From NCBI GenBank assembly GCA_902497035.1, contig CABVDL010000001.1, forward strand, positions 1-64,000: 64,000 bases of DNA, in the 5' to 3' direction. The number at the start of each line of letters is the position of its first letter. Positions within the stretch are counted from its first letter, which is position 1. Origin of the DNA: an uncultured Prevotella sp. Lineage in GTDB: Bacteria > Bacteroidota > Bacteroidia > Bacteroidales > Bacteroidaceae. Positions 9,501 through 16,807 of this stretch are shown piece after piece. The notes under the pieces are model-generated. The model ran no database searches, was not told where the DNA came from, and worked only from the letters and a program-made list of their open reading frames with translations. A program made the position numbers and the translations under genes.

Positions 9501-10071
9501 ACAGCACCACCGGCCGACGGTCACCCTTGTACACAAGGGCAACATCATGAAGTTTACCGAGGGCGGCTTCAAGAAATGGGGCTACGCCCTGGCAGAGCGT
9601 AACTACAAAGATGAGCTGGCCTCAGGCAAGCTGACCGTCAACGACTGCATCTGCGACGCATTCCTGCAGAACGCGCTGCTCAAGCCACAAAACTACTCGG
9701 TCATCGCCACGATGAACCTCAACGGCGACTACATCTCCGACATGCTGGCAGCTCAGGTGGGCGGCATCGGCATTGCGCCGGGGGCCAACATCAACTACCA
9801 GACCGGCCACGCCATCTTCGAGGCCACGCACGGCATAGCTCCCGACATTGCCGGGCGGGACATCGTCAACCCCAGCAGCATACTGCTCTCCGCGGAGATG
9901 ATGCTCGACTTTATCGGATGGGGTGAGGCCGGTCAGCTCATCACCGAAGCCTTGGAGAAACTCTTCCAACAGGGCATAGCCACCGCTGACCTGGCACGGA
10001 TGATGCCGGGCGGAAAAACGGTGGGGACAAAAGCGTTTGGCGAGGCCATTGTCAACATCATCAATGCTTAA
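6595..10071 (+). CDS. Fused aconitate hydratase - isocitrate dehydrogenase
   Basis: One uninterrupted 1158-codon frame encodes two consecutive Krebs-cycle enzymes. Residues 1 to about 758 are a mitochondrial-type aconitase: [14 protein letters not shown] (cluster ligand Cys359), [10 protein letters not shown] (Cys422, Cys425) and [20 protein letters not shown]. Residues about 780-1158 are a complete E. coli-type isocitrate dehydrogenase: [62 protein letters not shown] and the metal-binding [14 protein letters not shown]. The linker is only about 20 residues. Internal ATGs at codons 759 and 774 could allow a separate dehydrogenase, but neither has a strong ribosome site. The cofactor loop [11 protein letters not shown] has Asp1084-Ile1085 where NADP enzymes have Lys-Tyr, suggesting NAD. 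Citrate synthase follows 15 nt later, so the operon makes 2-oxoglutarate from oxaloacetate and acetyl-CoA. These are normally separate genes. Confidence 0.95.
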   Translation: MILDKTMLQEFYASYPGKVSKARQAAGHPLTYAEKVLYAHLYVSDGLRAYQRGTDYVDFRPDRVAMQDATAQMALLQFMNAGKDSVAVPASVHCDHLILADEGVAHDLPSARAQNKEVYDFLHSASAKYGIGFWAPGAGIIHQVVLENYAFPGGMMVGTDSHTPNAGGLGMVAVGVGGADAVDVLTGQPWELRMPRLIGVRLTGKLSGWAAPKDVILKILGMLTVKGGTNAILEYFGEGAGSLSTTGKATICNMGAELGATCSLFPFDENAAEYLRQTGREELADMALRNAAELRADSEVYAHPEQYFDQLIDINLSEIEPYLNGPFTPDAATPISEMRTKGPKEDYPMDVEVALVGSCTNSSYQDLSRAASIARLAVSLHIRPKAQLIVCPGSEQIRYTAERDGLLDDLKRMGAVIMTNACGPCIGQWKRHTDDNARKNAIVTSFNRNFRRRADGNPNTYAFIGSPEMVVALALAGRLDFNPATDTLMNEDGETVRLQAPEGTVFPTEGFSCGGDKPSLDELKSKGLFIPPSDKHGDIQVVISPTSERLQRLQPFAPWDGKEYDNMPLLIKVKGKCTTDHISMAGPWLRYRGHLENISANLLMGAVNAFNDKSNAVKDQLDGQYKEVSAAARDYKQHGLGSIVVAEDNYGEGSSREHAAMEPRFLNVKVILAKSFARIHETNLKKQGMLALTFANKDDYDKVREDDRISVEGIRTMKPGSKMTVTLRHADGTTELFEATHTYNETQIAWLKAGSALNMISNSQKASVVEKSQMPAVTTVTIPFIEGDGVGVEITPVMRQVVDAAVSKAYGGSRKIAWLEVLAGGKAHDQTGEWLPEATVDAFRNYKVGIKGPLMTPVGGGIRSLNVALRQTLDLYVCQRPVRYFKGIVSPVKHPELVDMVVFRENTEDIYAGIEWEAGSAEARRFYEFLHDEMGVSKVRFPETSGFGVKPVSREGSERLIDAAIKFALQHHRPTVTLVHKGNIMKFTEGGFKKWGYALAERNYKDELASGKLTVNDCICDAFLQNALLKPQNYSVIATMNLNGDYISDMLAAQVGGIGIAPGANINYQTGHAIFEATHGIAPDIAGRDIVNPSSILLSAEMMLDFIGWGEAGQLITEALEKLFQQGIATADLARMMPGGKTVGTKAFGEAIVNIINA

Positions 10072-10086
10072 TCAAAATTCAGGATA

Positions 10087-11433
10087 ATGAAAAAGGAATA
10101 TTTAATCTATAAGCTCAGTGACCAGACAAAGAACGCGTGCAAAATCCCCCGTGAGGCTTTTCAGCAGTACGGTGTAAAGCGGGGACTGCGCAATGAGGAC
10201 GGTACGGGCGTGCTGGTCGGACTGACCAACATCGGCAATGTCGTCGGCTACGAGCGTGACGCGGAGGGAAGGCTCAAGCCGTGCCCGGGAAGGCTCTACT
10301 ACCGTGGCTATGAGTTGGACGATCTCGTTTCGCCATTGCTCAGGGAAAAGCGCTTCGGCTTTGAGGAAATAGCCTATCTCCTGCTTTCGGGAAACCTGCC
10401 CGACCGGGAGGAGCTGGAGGCTTTCCAGGAACTCGTCAACGAGAACATGCCCCTCGACCACCGCACCATCGTGCATCTGATTGACCTTGAGGGCTCCAAC
10501 ATCATGAATATCCTGGCGCGCTGCGTGCTGGAAATGTACACTTTTGACCCTAATCCCGACGATATCTCGCGCGACAACCTCATGAGGCAGTCGATAGAGC
10601 TTATTGCGAAGTTCCCGACAATCATCGCCTACGCCTACAATATCTACAGGCATTCAGTGCAGGGCCAGAGCCTGTATATCTGTCATCCGTTAGAGAAAAA
10701 GACCATTGCAGAGAACTTCCTCTATATGATCAAGCAGGACGACTACACGGAGCTTGACGCACGCATGCTCGACCTGCTGCTTATCATCCAGGCCGAGCAT
10801 GGCGGCGGTAACAACTCGACGTTCACCGTGCGCGTCACTTCCTCCACCCGCACGGACACCTATTCAAGCATTGCGGCGGGCATAGGCTCGCTGAAAGGCC
10901 CTTTGCATGGTGGTGCCAACATCAAGGTCATCAACATGTTCCATCACCTGAAGGAACACATCAATGACTGGACCAACACGGATGAGATTGACATCTACCT
11001 CAACCGCATGCTCAATAAGGAGGCTTACGACAGGTCGGGGCTGGTCTATGGCATCGGCCATGCGGTCTATACCATGAGCGACCCGCGCGCCGTGGAACTG
11101 AAGCGACTGGCCGGTGAACTGGCCAAGGAGAAAGGCAGGGTGAAGGAGTACGAATTCCTCAAGCTCATTGAGCAGGAGGGCGTGAAGTGCGTCTCAAAGT
11201 TTTCTAATGCAAAGAAGCCGATGTGCGCCAACCTTGACTTCTACAGCGGCTTTATCTATGAGATGATAGGCTTGCCACAGGAAATTTTCACGCCCATCTT
11301 CGCCATGGCCCGCATCGTGGGCTGGACGGCACACCGCATCGAGGAACTCAACTTTGAGGGCCGCCGCATCATTCGTCCGGCCTACAAGAATATACAGGAC
11401 AACAAGACGTATGTCCCGTTGAAGGACAGGTAG
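10087..11433 (+). CDS. gltA: Citrate synthase
   Basis: A 448-residue type of citrate synthase common in Bacteroidota, condensing oxaloacetate and acetyl-CoA. Visible signatures are YYRGYELDDLV, the catalytic-His region AEHGGGNNSTFTVR, the second catalytic His in GSLKGPLHGGANIKV, GIGHAVYTMSDPRA, and the C-terminal Asp in NLDFYSGFIYEMIGLP. The C-terminal WTAHRIEEL and RIIRPAYK are also typical. It lies 15 nt downstream of the fused aconitase-isocitrate dehydrogenase gene with no terminator between them. The three enzymatic steps from oxaloacetate to 2-oxoglutarate are therefore encoded by two genes in one operon, the biosynthetic oxidative branch used for glutamate supply in these anaerobes. 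The gene converges on gldH, with only 10 bp between stop codons. Confidence 0.96.
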   Translation: MKKEYLIYKLSDQTKNACKIPREAFQQYGVKRGLRNEDGTGVLVGLTNIGNVVGYERDAEGRLKPCPGRLYYRGYELDDLVSPLLREKRFGFEEIAYLLLSGNLPDREELEAFQELVNENMPLDHRTIVHLIDLEGSNIMNILARCVLEMYTFDPNPDDISRDNLMRQSIELIAKFPTIIAYAYNIYRHSVQGQSLYICHPLEKKTIAENFLYMIKQDDYTELDARMLDLLLIIQAEHGGGNNSTFTVRVTSSTRTDTYSSIAAGIGSLKGPLHGGANIKVINMFHHLKEHINDWTNTDEIDIYLNRMLNKEAYDRSGLVYGIGHAVYTMSDPRAVELKRLAGELAKEKGRVKEYEFLKLIEQEGVKCVSKFSNAKKPMCANLDFYSGFIYEMIGLPQEIFTPIFAMARIVGWTAHRIEELNFEGRRIIRPAYKNIQDNKTYVPLKDR

Positions 11434-11443
11434 GGCAGAGGGG

Positions 11444-11914
11444 CTATCGTAGCCTCTCCACCTCGATGCCGACATCGGAGATGCCCGGCATAATCTCGCG
11501 CCTCATGTTGTGGCGGACAGTGATGTGGAGAGAGTCGCCTTTCTGCAGGGTCATTTGGGAAATGCTAAAGTGGTATTGGAAATAGCTCACGCCCTGGCCC
11601 TGCACCCGGCCCTTATGGTCAAACAGGTGGCATGAAAGCGTATCCACCTGCTTGTGCTTTCTCGGATAGACCGTCTGCTCAACGATGAGTGCCAGGTCCT
11701 GGAAAGGGTAGGCACTGCTGATGCGCAGTCCCAGGCGCGTGGCGTAATGGCCGGCCTCGGCCAGGGGCGGCACGTCATACTGTAGCGCGTCGGACTCTTC
11801 CCAACCAGAGAGCGGCGTGTGGCTGTAATGGTCATAGACCTTGTTGCCGGTACAAGATGTGGCGAGCAACAATGCCAGACCAAGCATAAAAGCTGAATAC
11901 CGGCGCATCATCAT
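11444..11914 (-). CDS. gldH: GldH-family gliding-motility lipoprotein
   Basis: A 156-residue lipoprotein with signal peptide and lipobox LLATSC (Cys21). The body has the family pattern VYDHYSHTPLSGWEESDALQYDVPPL, YATRLGLRISSAYPFQDLALIVEQT and the closing IMPGISDVGIEVERL. GldH is an outer-membrane or periplasmic lipoprotein needed for gliding in flavobacteria. It is also kept in non-motile Bacteroidales, where it is associated with the type IX secretion and gliding gene set. It overlaps the upstream ricT-like gene by 4 bp, so the two are translationally coupled. This arrangement (pol III delta-prime, PSP1/RicT protein, GldH) is one I know from other Bacteroidota. Confidence 0.87.
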   Translation of the reverse strand: MMMRRYSAFMLGLALLLATSCTGNKVYDHYSHTPLSGWEESDALQYDVPPLAEAGHYATRLGLRISSAYPFQDLALIVEQTVYPRKHKQVDTLSCHLFDHKGRVQGQGVSYFQYHFSISQMTLQKGDSLHITVRHNMRREIMPGISDVGIEVERLR

Positions 11915-13152
11915 TCTGTGGCTTTACGCTCTGTAGCTGTCGTAGGGCTGTCAGTGGGCTTGCTGTCCCCCGCAGTGGGCTTGCTGCCGGTGGCAGGCTT
12001 GTTGCTTGCCTGTGGCTTGTCTGTCGTTGCGGTTGCATTGTCTGGCTTCGCCTTGGCTTGTTTGCCTTTTTTGTTTTTCTTCTTTTTCTTTGCCTTGTCA
12101 AAGCGGCTCACGTCGGCGTCGGCCAGCAGGTCGTTGGGCTTCTTCTCCTCCTTGGCCTTGTTGTCCTCCAAGAGCGAGAGGGGCTTCTCGCCACGCTTGT
12201 TCATGGCAATAATCTCCTTTGCGCGGTCGGCGGTGATTACTTCCAGGTTGGCCCCGAGGTTCTTGTCGGTAGAGTAGGTACACAGGCCGGCGAGGATATC
12301 AGTCTTGAAGAGATGGTATTCGGCATCCTTGGTCTGCAGCAGCACGTCTTTCGGCGGCAGTTTCCGGCTGGCCTCAATATAGTCATCAACCTCGTAGTTG
12401 AGGCAGCATTTCAGTTTGGCACACATGCCGGCGAGCTTCTGCGGGTTGAGCGAGATGTCCTGGATGCGTGCGGCATTGGTCGATACGCTGGAGAAGTTTT
12501 TCATCCATGTGGCGCAGCACAATTCACGCCCGCAGGGACCGGTGCCGCCGATGCGCCCGGCTTCCTGGCGGGCGCCAATCTGTTTCATCTCGATACGCAC
12601 GTGGAAGGTCTCGGCCAGCACCTTAATCAGCTGGCGGAAATCGACGCGCTCGTCGGCGATATAGTAGAAGATGGCCTTGTTGCCGTCGCCTTGGTACTCC
12701 ACGTCGCCTATCTTCATTTGCAGGCCGAGGCTTTTCGCAATTTGGCGGCTCTGGATCATTGTGTCATGCTCGCGGCTCTTGGCCTCCTTGAACTTCTCCA
12801 TGTCGACGGGCTTGGCAATACGGTAGATACGCTTGATGTCGTCGGCCGACTTCAGATTGGCCTTTTTCAGCTGCAGGCGCACCAGACGGCCGGTGAGCGT
12901 CACGACACCGATGTCATGGCCGGGATTGGCCTCCACGGCCACGATGTCGCCTTTTTGCAGGTCAAGGTTGTTGACATTATGGTAATAGCCCTTGCGGGTA
13001 TTCTTGAACTGGACTTCGACCAGGTCGGTCGACTCGGCGTTGCCCGGCACGTCGGCCAGCCAGTCATAGGTGTTGAGCTGCTTGTCCTGCCGTCCCACGC
13101 CTTTGTGGGAGAGGCCGCGGCCGCAGCCGGTGCATATGTTGTAGTCTCTCAT
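11911..13152 (-). CDS. ricT: PSP1/RicT-like iron-sulfur regulatory protein with Lys/Thr-rich tail
   Basis: A 413-residue PSP1-domain protein. The N-terminus has a Cys pair (NICTGCGRGL). The core carries the RicT/YaaT signature with Cys motifs GPCGRELCCATWM and CAKLKCCLNYEVDDY, which in Bacillus RicT help bind 4Fe-4S clusters in a complex affecting RNA processing. From about residue 345 the sequence becomes low-complexity, first Lys-rich (FDKAKKKKKNKKGKQAKAK) then Thr/Pro/Ser-rich. This tail is probably disordered and could bind nucleic acid. It overlaps gldH by 4 bp. Its start codon lies 14 bp from a nine-copy 9-bp tandem repeat, in the spot where the leader would be. Function in Bacteroidota is inferred from the family. 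Confidence 0.85.
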   Translation of the reverse strand: MRDYNICTGCGRGLSHKGVGRQDKQLNTYDWLADVPGNAESTDLVEVQFKNTRKGYYHNVNNLDLQKGDIVAVEANPGHDIGVVTLTGRLVRLQLKKANLKSADDIKRIYRIAKPVDMEKFKEAKSREHDTMIQSRQIAKSLGLQMKIGDVEYQGDGNKAIFYYIADERVDFRQLIKVLAETFHVRIEMKQIGARQEAGRIGGTGPCGRELCCATWMKNFSSVSTNAARIQDISLNPQKLAGMCAKLKCCLNYEVDDYIEASRKLPPKDVLLQTKDAEYHLFKTDILAGLCTYSTDKNLGANLEVITADRAKEIIAMNKRGEKPLSLLEDNKAKEEKKPNDLLADADVSRFDKAKKKKKNKKGKQAKAKPDNATATTDKPQASNKPATGSKPTAGDSKPTDSPTTATERKATE

Positions 13153-13166
13153 TATTGTTTATATTT

Positions 13167-13247
13167 TTATAGTTTCTATAGTTTCTATAGTGACGATGGT
13201 CTCTATAGTATCTATGGTATCTATGGTATCTATGGTATCTATAGCTC
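13167..13247. repeat. Nine-copy 9-bp tandem repeat (consensus CTATRGTAT)
   Basis: Reading plus strand from 13167 there are nine contiguous 9-bp units: TTATAGTTT, CTATAGTTT, CTATAGTGA, CGATGGTCT, CTATAGTAT, CTATGGTAT three times, CTATAGCTC. The repeat fills most of the gap between the delta-prime stop (13279) and the ricT start (13152), so on the minus strand it forms the ricT leader. The three identical central units imply recent slippage. Confidence 0.85.
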
Positions 13248-13278
13248 CTGTTGTGTTTGTTTTTGCTGTCGGGCGGGC

Positions 13279-14424
13279 TTAGCGCCTGAGGTTGATGGTC
13301 ATCTCCAAAGCCAGGTCGAAGAACTGGATTTTTCCGTTGGCGTTTTGTCCGATGTCCCTCATGGCGCGCTGTAGCTGTTGTTGGATTATCAGCACGTTGC
13401 GCTCATTGATGAAACGGGCGAACTTCGTGGAAAATTCTTCCTCCTGCTGTGTCATATAGCAGAGGTCGGGGTTCTGGAAGTTGTACATGAAGTTCTCCCT
13501 CACCATGCGCAGCATGTAGGCTATGAGCCTGCGCTGTTTTTCCCTGCCGAACGAGGCTACGGTCTCGCTCCAGTGCTTCAGCTCCTTCACGTCACGGGTG
13601 AAAGCCTTGCGCATGAGCAGCACAAAGAGGTCGAAGAACTGACGGTTCTCGTTGTCCGCGCTCAGCGTCTCGATAGCCTTAAGCCAGTTTCCGGCAGCAA
13701 TGCGCGCGATGCGGTGGGCGTTGGCTGGCTCAATGGTGCGCAGCCCAACGAGGGCCTGCTCGACGTCGGTATCGCTGATGCGTCTCATGTCGAAGCGCTG
13801 CACACGGCTGCGGATGGTCTCAAGCAACAGCTCGGGATGCTCGCTGACAAGCAGAAACACCGTCTTCATGGGCGGTTCCTCAAGCAACTTGAGCAGTTTG
13901 TTGGCGCAGGTGGCGTTCATGCGCTCGGGCAGCCAGATGAGGCTCACCTTATACCCGCCCATTGTCGACTTGATATAGAGTTTGTGGGCGAGTGCATCGC
14001 TCTCGGCCTCGAAGATTTGTGCCTGCTGGTTCTCGGCGCCCATGAGCGTCATCCACTGCTCAAAGGTGAAGTAGGGGCCTCCGGCAAGCAGCTGTCTCCA
14101 TTCCTTGATATAGTCGTCGCAGGTTACCTTTCGGTCGCTGCCGGCATTCTTCGGCTTGATGACGGGGAAAGAGAAGTGCAGGTCAGGATGGGCCCATTTC
14201 CTGAGCATGGCCTCGGCATTGGCTATCTCGGCCTCACTGCCGAGCAGGCTATGGCCGTCCCAGCGCTCGCCGAGAAGAAATGAGGCAAAGGCCATGGCCA
14301 TGGCCATCGTGCCGCATCCTTCCGGGCCGGTGAACAGCATGGCGTGCGGAATGCGCTGCTCGTCAACCAGCTGCCTCAGGCGCTGCTGCGCCTCTTTCTG
14401 TCCAATGACCTGACTGAACTGCAT
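13279..14424 (-). CDS. holB: DNA polymerase III subunit delta-prime (clamp-loader)
   Basis: A 381-residue AAA+ clamp-loader subunit. The opening MQFSQVIGQKEAQQRLRQLVDEQRIPHAMLF and GPEGCGTMAMAMAFA give the P-loop region. That region lacks the canonical GKT, as in delta-prime subunits that do not hydrolyse ATP. The region YKVSLIWLPERMNATCANKLLKLLEEPP is the conserved sensor/SRC neighbourhood, followed by RSRVQRFDMRRI. The protein helps load the sliding clamp onto primed DNA. The gene starts 3 nt after metF and is followed by ricT and gldH, one minus-strand transcription unit. An insertion relative to E. coli (residues about 100-150) is normal for Bacteroidota members. Confidence 0.9.
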   Translation of the reverse strand: MQFSQVIGQKEAQQRLRQLVDEQRIPHAMLFTGPEGCGTMAMAMAFASFLLGERWDGHSLLGSEAEIANAEAMLRKWAHPDLHFSFPVIKPKNAGSDRKVTCDDYIKEWRQLLAGGPYFTFEQWMTLMGAENQQAQIFEAESDALAHKLYIKSTMGGYKVSLIWLPERMNATCANKLLKLLEEPPMKTVFLLVSEHPELLLETIRSRVQRFDMRRISDTDVEQALVGLRTIEPANAHRIARIAAGNWLKAIETLSADNENRQFFDLFVLLMRKAFTRDVKELKHWSETVASFGREKQRRLIAYMLRMVRENFMYNFQNPDLCYMTQQEEEFSTKFARFINERNVLIIQQQLQRAMRDIGQNANGKIQFFDLALEMTINLRR

Positions 14425-14427
14425 GTG

Positions 14428-15378
14428 TTACAAAATCTTCTTAAGGATTTGTGCCATCGTCCCGAAAGAGGAGATGGTGTAGAAATGGATGTCGCTCACG
14501 CCGGCCTTGTAAAGCTCAAGGCACTGGTTGATGGTCCATTCGGCACCGAGTGCCGCAGCCTCCTCGTCAGTCTTGCACCGCACGGCCTCCTGGGCCAGCT
14601 CCTGCGGCATGTCGCAGTGGAATGTCTTTGGCACCTGTGTAATCTGGGAAAGCTTAGTGAAAGGCTTGATGCCGGGGATGATGGGGATGGTGATGCCCAT
14701 GGCGCGGGCTTTCTCAACAAAGCTGAAATACTTGCGGTTGTCATAGAACAGCTGCGTGACGGCATACTCTGCGCCCAAGTCCTGCTTCTCCTTCAGGTAT
14801 TTCATATCCATCTCCAAGTTGGGCGCTTCCTCGTGTTTCTCTGGATAAGCGGCGACACCGTAGTGGAACTTTGGCTCAGGATGTCTGATTGGTGAGCCGT
14901 CGATGAAGAACCCTTCATTAAAGCGGTTGACCTGTCCTATAAGCTCTGTGGTATGCGTGTAGCCGCCGGGTGTGGCTGTGAACTTCTTCTCATCGCGGGC
15001 TTTGTCGCCTCGCAGCAACAACAGGTTGCTGATGCCGAGCAGCTGAAGGTCGATGAGCTCATACTCAATGTCCTCCCGGCTCGCGCCTGAGCAGATGACA
15101 TGAGGAATGACGGGAATGCCATAGCGGAACTGCAATGCTGCGGCAACGGCCACAGTGCCGGGGCGGCGGCGCACGCGGAGACGCTCATATTGCCCGTTCT
15201 CCAGCTCGCGATAGACATACTCGCTATGGTGCGTGGTGATATTGATGAAGTGAGGATTGAAGTCCTTCAGTTGGTCAATGTTGCGAAATAGCTTGTCGGT
15301 ACCGTTGCCTTTCAGTGGCGGCAGTACCTCTATGGAAAATCCTTTTTCCTTGCTATTGAGCAGGTCTGTGATGTTCAT
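14428..15378 (-). CDS. metF: 5,10-methylenetetrahydrofolate reductase
   Basis: I choose the ATG at 15378, giving 316 residues, because family members begin with MNITDLLNSKEKGFSIEVLPP. The frame runs 30 codons further upstream, but a promoter element (15408-15415) lies inside that extension. The protein has the FAD-binding TIM-barrel pattern: FSIEVLPPLKG, FINITTHHS, HVICSGASREDIEYEL, LLLRGDK, GYTHTTELIGQVN and AEYAVTQLFYDNRKYF. It reduces methylene-THF to methyl-THF for methionine synthesis, with FAD and NAD(P)H. It lies downstream of the HAD hydrolase and 3 nt ahead of the delta-prime gene. Confidence 0.95.
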   Translation of the reverse strand: MNITDLLNSKEKGFSIEVLPPLKGNGTDKLFRNIDQLKDFNPHFINITTHHSEYVYRELENGQYERLRVRRRPGTVAVAAALQFRYGIPVIPHVICSGASREDIEYELIDLQLLGISNLLLLRGDKARDEKKFTATPGGYTHTTELIGQVNRFNEGFFIDGSPIRHPEPKFHYGVAAYPEKHEEAPNLEMDMKYLKEKQDLGAEYAVTQLFYDNRKYFSFVEKARAMGITIPIIPGIKPFTKLSQITQVPKTFHCDMPQELAQEAVRCKTDEEAAALGAEWTINQCLELYKAGVSDIHFYTISSFGTMAQILKKIL

Positions 15379-15407
15379 TACGATGCAACCTAATGATATA
15401 TTGGCTA

Positions 15408-15415
15408 CAAAGTTA
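15408..15415 (-). promoter_or_regulatory. -7 promoter element for metF
   Basis: The minus strand reads TAACTTTG, a match to TAnnTTTG, about 30 nt before the chosen metF start. A TTTG is present upstream but only 13 nt away, so the -33 element is weak. The position supports the shorter metF start at 15378. Confidence 0.5.
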
Positions 15416-15492
15416 CTAAAAAATCTATCAAATCGGATGAAGAATAGCAAGAAACGTTTGGAAACCATGCTAAAAGTTTCGGTCTGACGGCA

Positions 15493-16209
15493 TTACTCTT
15501 GGAGGAAGAGCTGCGTGAGTTGCCGGAAATCGGTGAGACTGACCAGATGGGGATGCTCAATGACATCGGCCTCCTCATGAGCCCACATCAGCGGGTAAGG
15601 AATGTGGACGGCATAGCCGCCGAGCTGAAGCACGGGCAGAATGTCGGACTTGAACGAGTTGCCCACCATACAGAGACGCTCAATGCGAGTATCGAAAAAG
15701 CGGCAGAGACGGCGGTATTCTTTCGGTGTCTTGTCGGCAACGACGATGATGTCGTCAAACCACGGGCTGAGGCCTGAGCGGCGGAACTTATTCAGTTGGT
15801 CCAGATTGTCGCCTTTGGTGAATACTACCATGGGGCAGTCTGCCTCTTGATGAAGTCTCTTCAGCGTCTCCGCCACTCCGTCAAGCGGCGTGGCCGGCAG
15901 TTGCAGCAGACTCTTGCCGAGACTGATGATGCGGCTTATCTCACTATTGGTTACGCGGCCGCCCGATAGGGCAATGGCGTTCTCCACCAGGGAGATGGTG
16001 AAGGCTTTGCTGCCATAGCCCAATAATGGCATGTTGCCTTGTTCGGTTGTAAACAGCGAAGACGAGACTTCCTCGGCCGAGGCATAGGGCGACAGCACTT
16101 GCTGGTACTGCCGTTCCACCTCGTTGAAATGGTCTTGGCAGTCCCACAGCGTGTCGTCGGCATCAAAGGCGATGAGGCCGATAGAAATCTGTTGGTTGTT
16201 AATTATCAT
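15493..16209 (-). CDS. HAD-superfamily hydrolase
   Basis: A 238-residue haloacid dehalogenase-like phosphatase. Motif I is FDADDTLWD (nucleophile Asp16, general acid Asp18), motif II the Thr of VVFTKGD, motif III a Lys near VVADKTPKEY, and motif IV VGNSFKSDILP. The helical cap between motif I and II fits subclass I phosphoglycolate phosphatase or phosphatase-like enzymes. The substrate cannot be told from sequence. It follows the HD-domain gene by 24 nt on the minus strand, with metF downstream under its own promoter. Confidence 0.87.
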   Translation of the reverse strand: MIINNQQISIGLIAFDADDTLWDCQDHFNEVERQYQQVLSPYASAEEVSSSLFTTEQGNMPLLGYGSKAFTISLVENAIALSGGRVTNSEISRIISLGKSLLQLPATPLDGVAETLKRLHQEADCPMVVFTKGDNLDQLNKFRRSGLSPWFDDIIVVADKTPKEYRRLCRFFDTRIERLCMVGNSFKSDILPVLQLGGYAVHIPYPLMWAHEEADVIEHPHLVSLTDFRQLTQLFLQE

Positions 16210-16233
16210 GCTGTTAAGGCTTGGAAAGGACTC

Positions 16234-16782
16234 CTATGGCAACTCAGGCTCGAACAGGTCGTGCCAGGCGGTGAAGCGCCGCAGTCCGTCCTCGCCGAAC
16301 TTCTCAAGGCTTTTCCTGGCTGTCTCATACGATTTCTCCCGTTCGGGGTGGGTTTTGCTGTAGAACTTGTCGGCATAGCAGATGGCCTGCTCCTCCATGG
16401 TCTCAGGCAGGAAGTCCTGATGAGGAAGAGGCAGGTCCTGACGTACGATTTCTTCTTTTGTAAGTCCCGCACCGGTGTGGCGTTCGCAGACGCGCGCATG
16501 ACGAGGGAAGCCTTCCTGGCGCAACATCTCACCGCCGATGAGGCCGTGGCGGATATACGGCTCGGTGCCGAAGCACTGTATGCCCGGCGCGTTGCAGCGG
16601 CAGATGCCAATGTCGTGGAGCATGGCGGCCTCCTCGATGAAGCGGCGGTCGAGCTGAAGCTCTGGGTGCGCGTCGCAAATACTCAGCGCGCGTCGCGTCA
16701 CCAAAGTGCTGTGCGTAATCAAAATATCCCGAAGCGCATTGGCTTCGGGATAATATTTAAGGATGATACTATGATAGTCCAT
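16234..16782 (-). CDS. HD-domain phosphohydrolase-like protein
   Basis: The start at ATG 16782 (182 residues, MDYHSIILKYYPEANALRDILITHS) fits the family; the frame extends 22 codons upstream with no hydrophobic or conserved sequence. The metal-binding HD signature is HDIGICRCNAPGIQCFG, preceded by a His in LITHSTLVTRRAL and followed by RHGLIGGEMLR and CERHTGAGLTKEEI. These residues are the ligands expected for an HD/HDIG-type phosphohydrolase. Bacteroidales carry many such small soluble HD proteins of unknown substrate. It is placed between the oadA-like gene and the HAD hydrolase; two phosphatase-like proteins in a row suggest linked nucleotide or sugar-phosphate housekeeping, but this is only context. 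Confidence 0.82.
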   Translation of the reverse strand: MDYHSIILKYYPEANALRDILITHSTLVTRRALSICDAHPELQLDRRFIEEAAMLHDIGICRCNAPGIQCFGTEPYIRHGLIGGEMLRQEGFPRHARVCERHTGAGLTKEEIVRQDLPLPHQDFLPETMEEQAICYADKFYSKTHPEREKSYETARKSLEKFGEDGLRRFTAWHDLFEPELP

Positions 16783-16807
16783 CTTTGTGTAAGCCGGCAG
16801 TGATTGA

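Noticed and set aside
13167..13247. Coding tripeptide repeat
   Set aside because: Although 9 bp is divisible by three, the only frame through it is the shadow frame above; the repeat lies between two minus-strand genes.
12058..13374. Plus-strand frame of 438 codons over ricT
   Set aside because: Low-complexity translation, crosses the 9-bp repeat as YSIYGIYGIYG, and lies opposite the well-supported ricT and holB genes.
15379..15468. N-terminal extension of MetF
   Set aside because: No family similarity in the 30 extra residues and a promoter element lies inside the interval.
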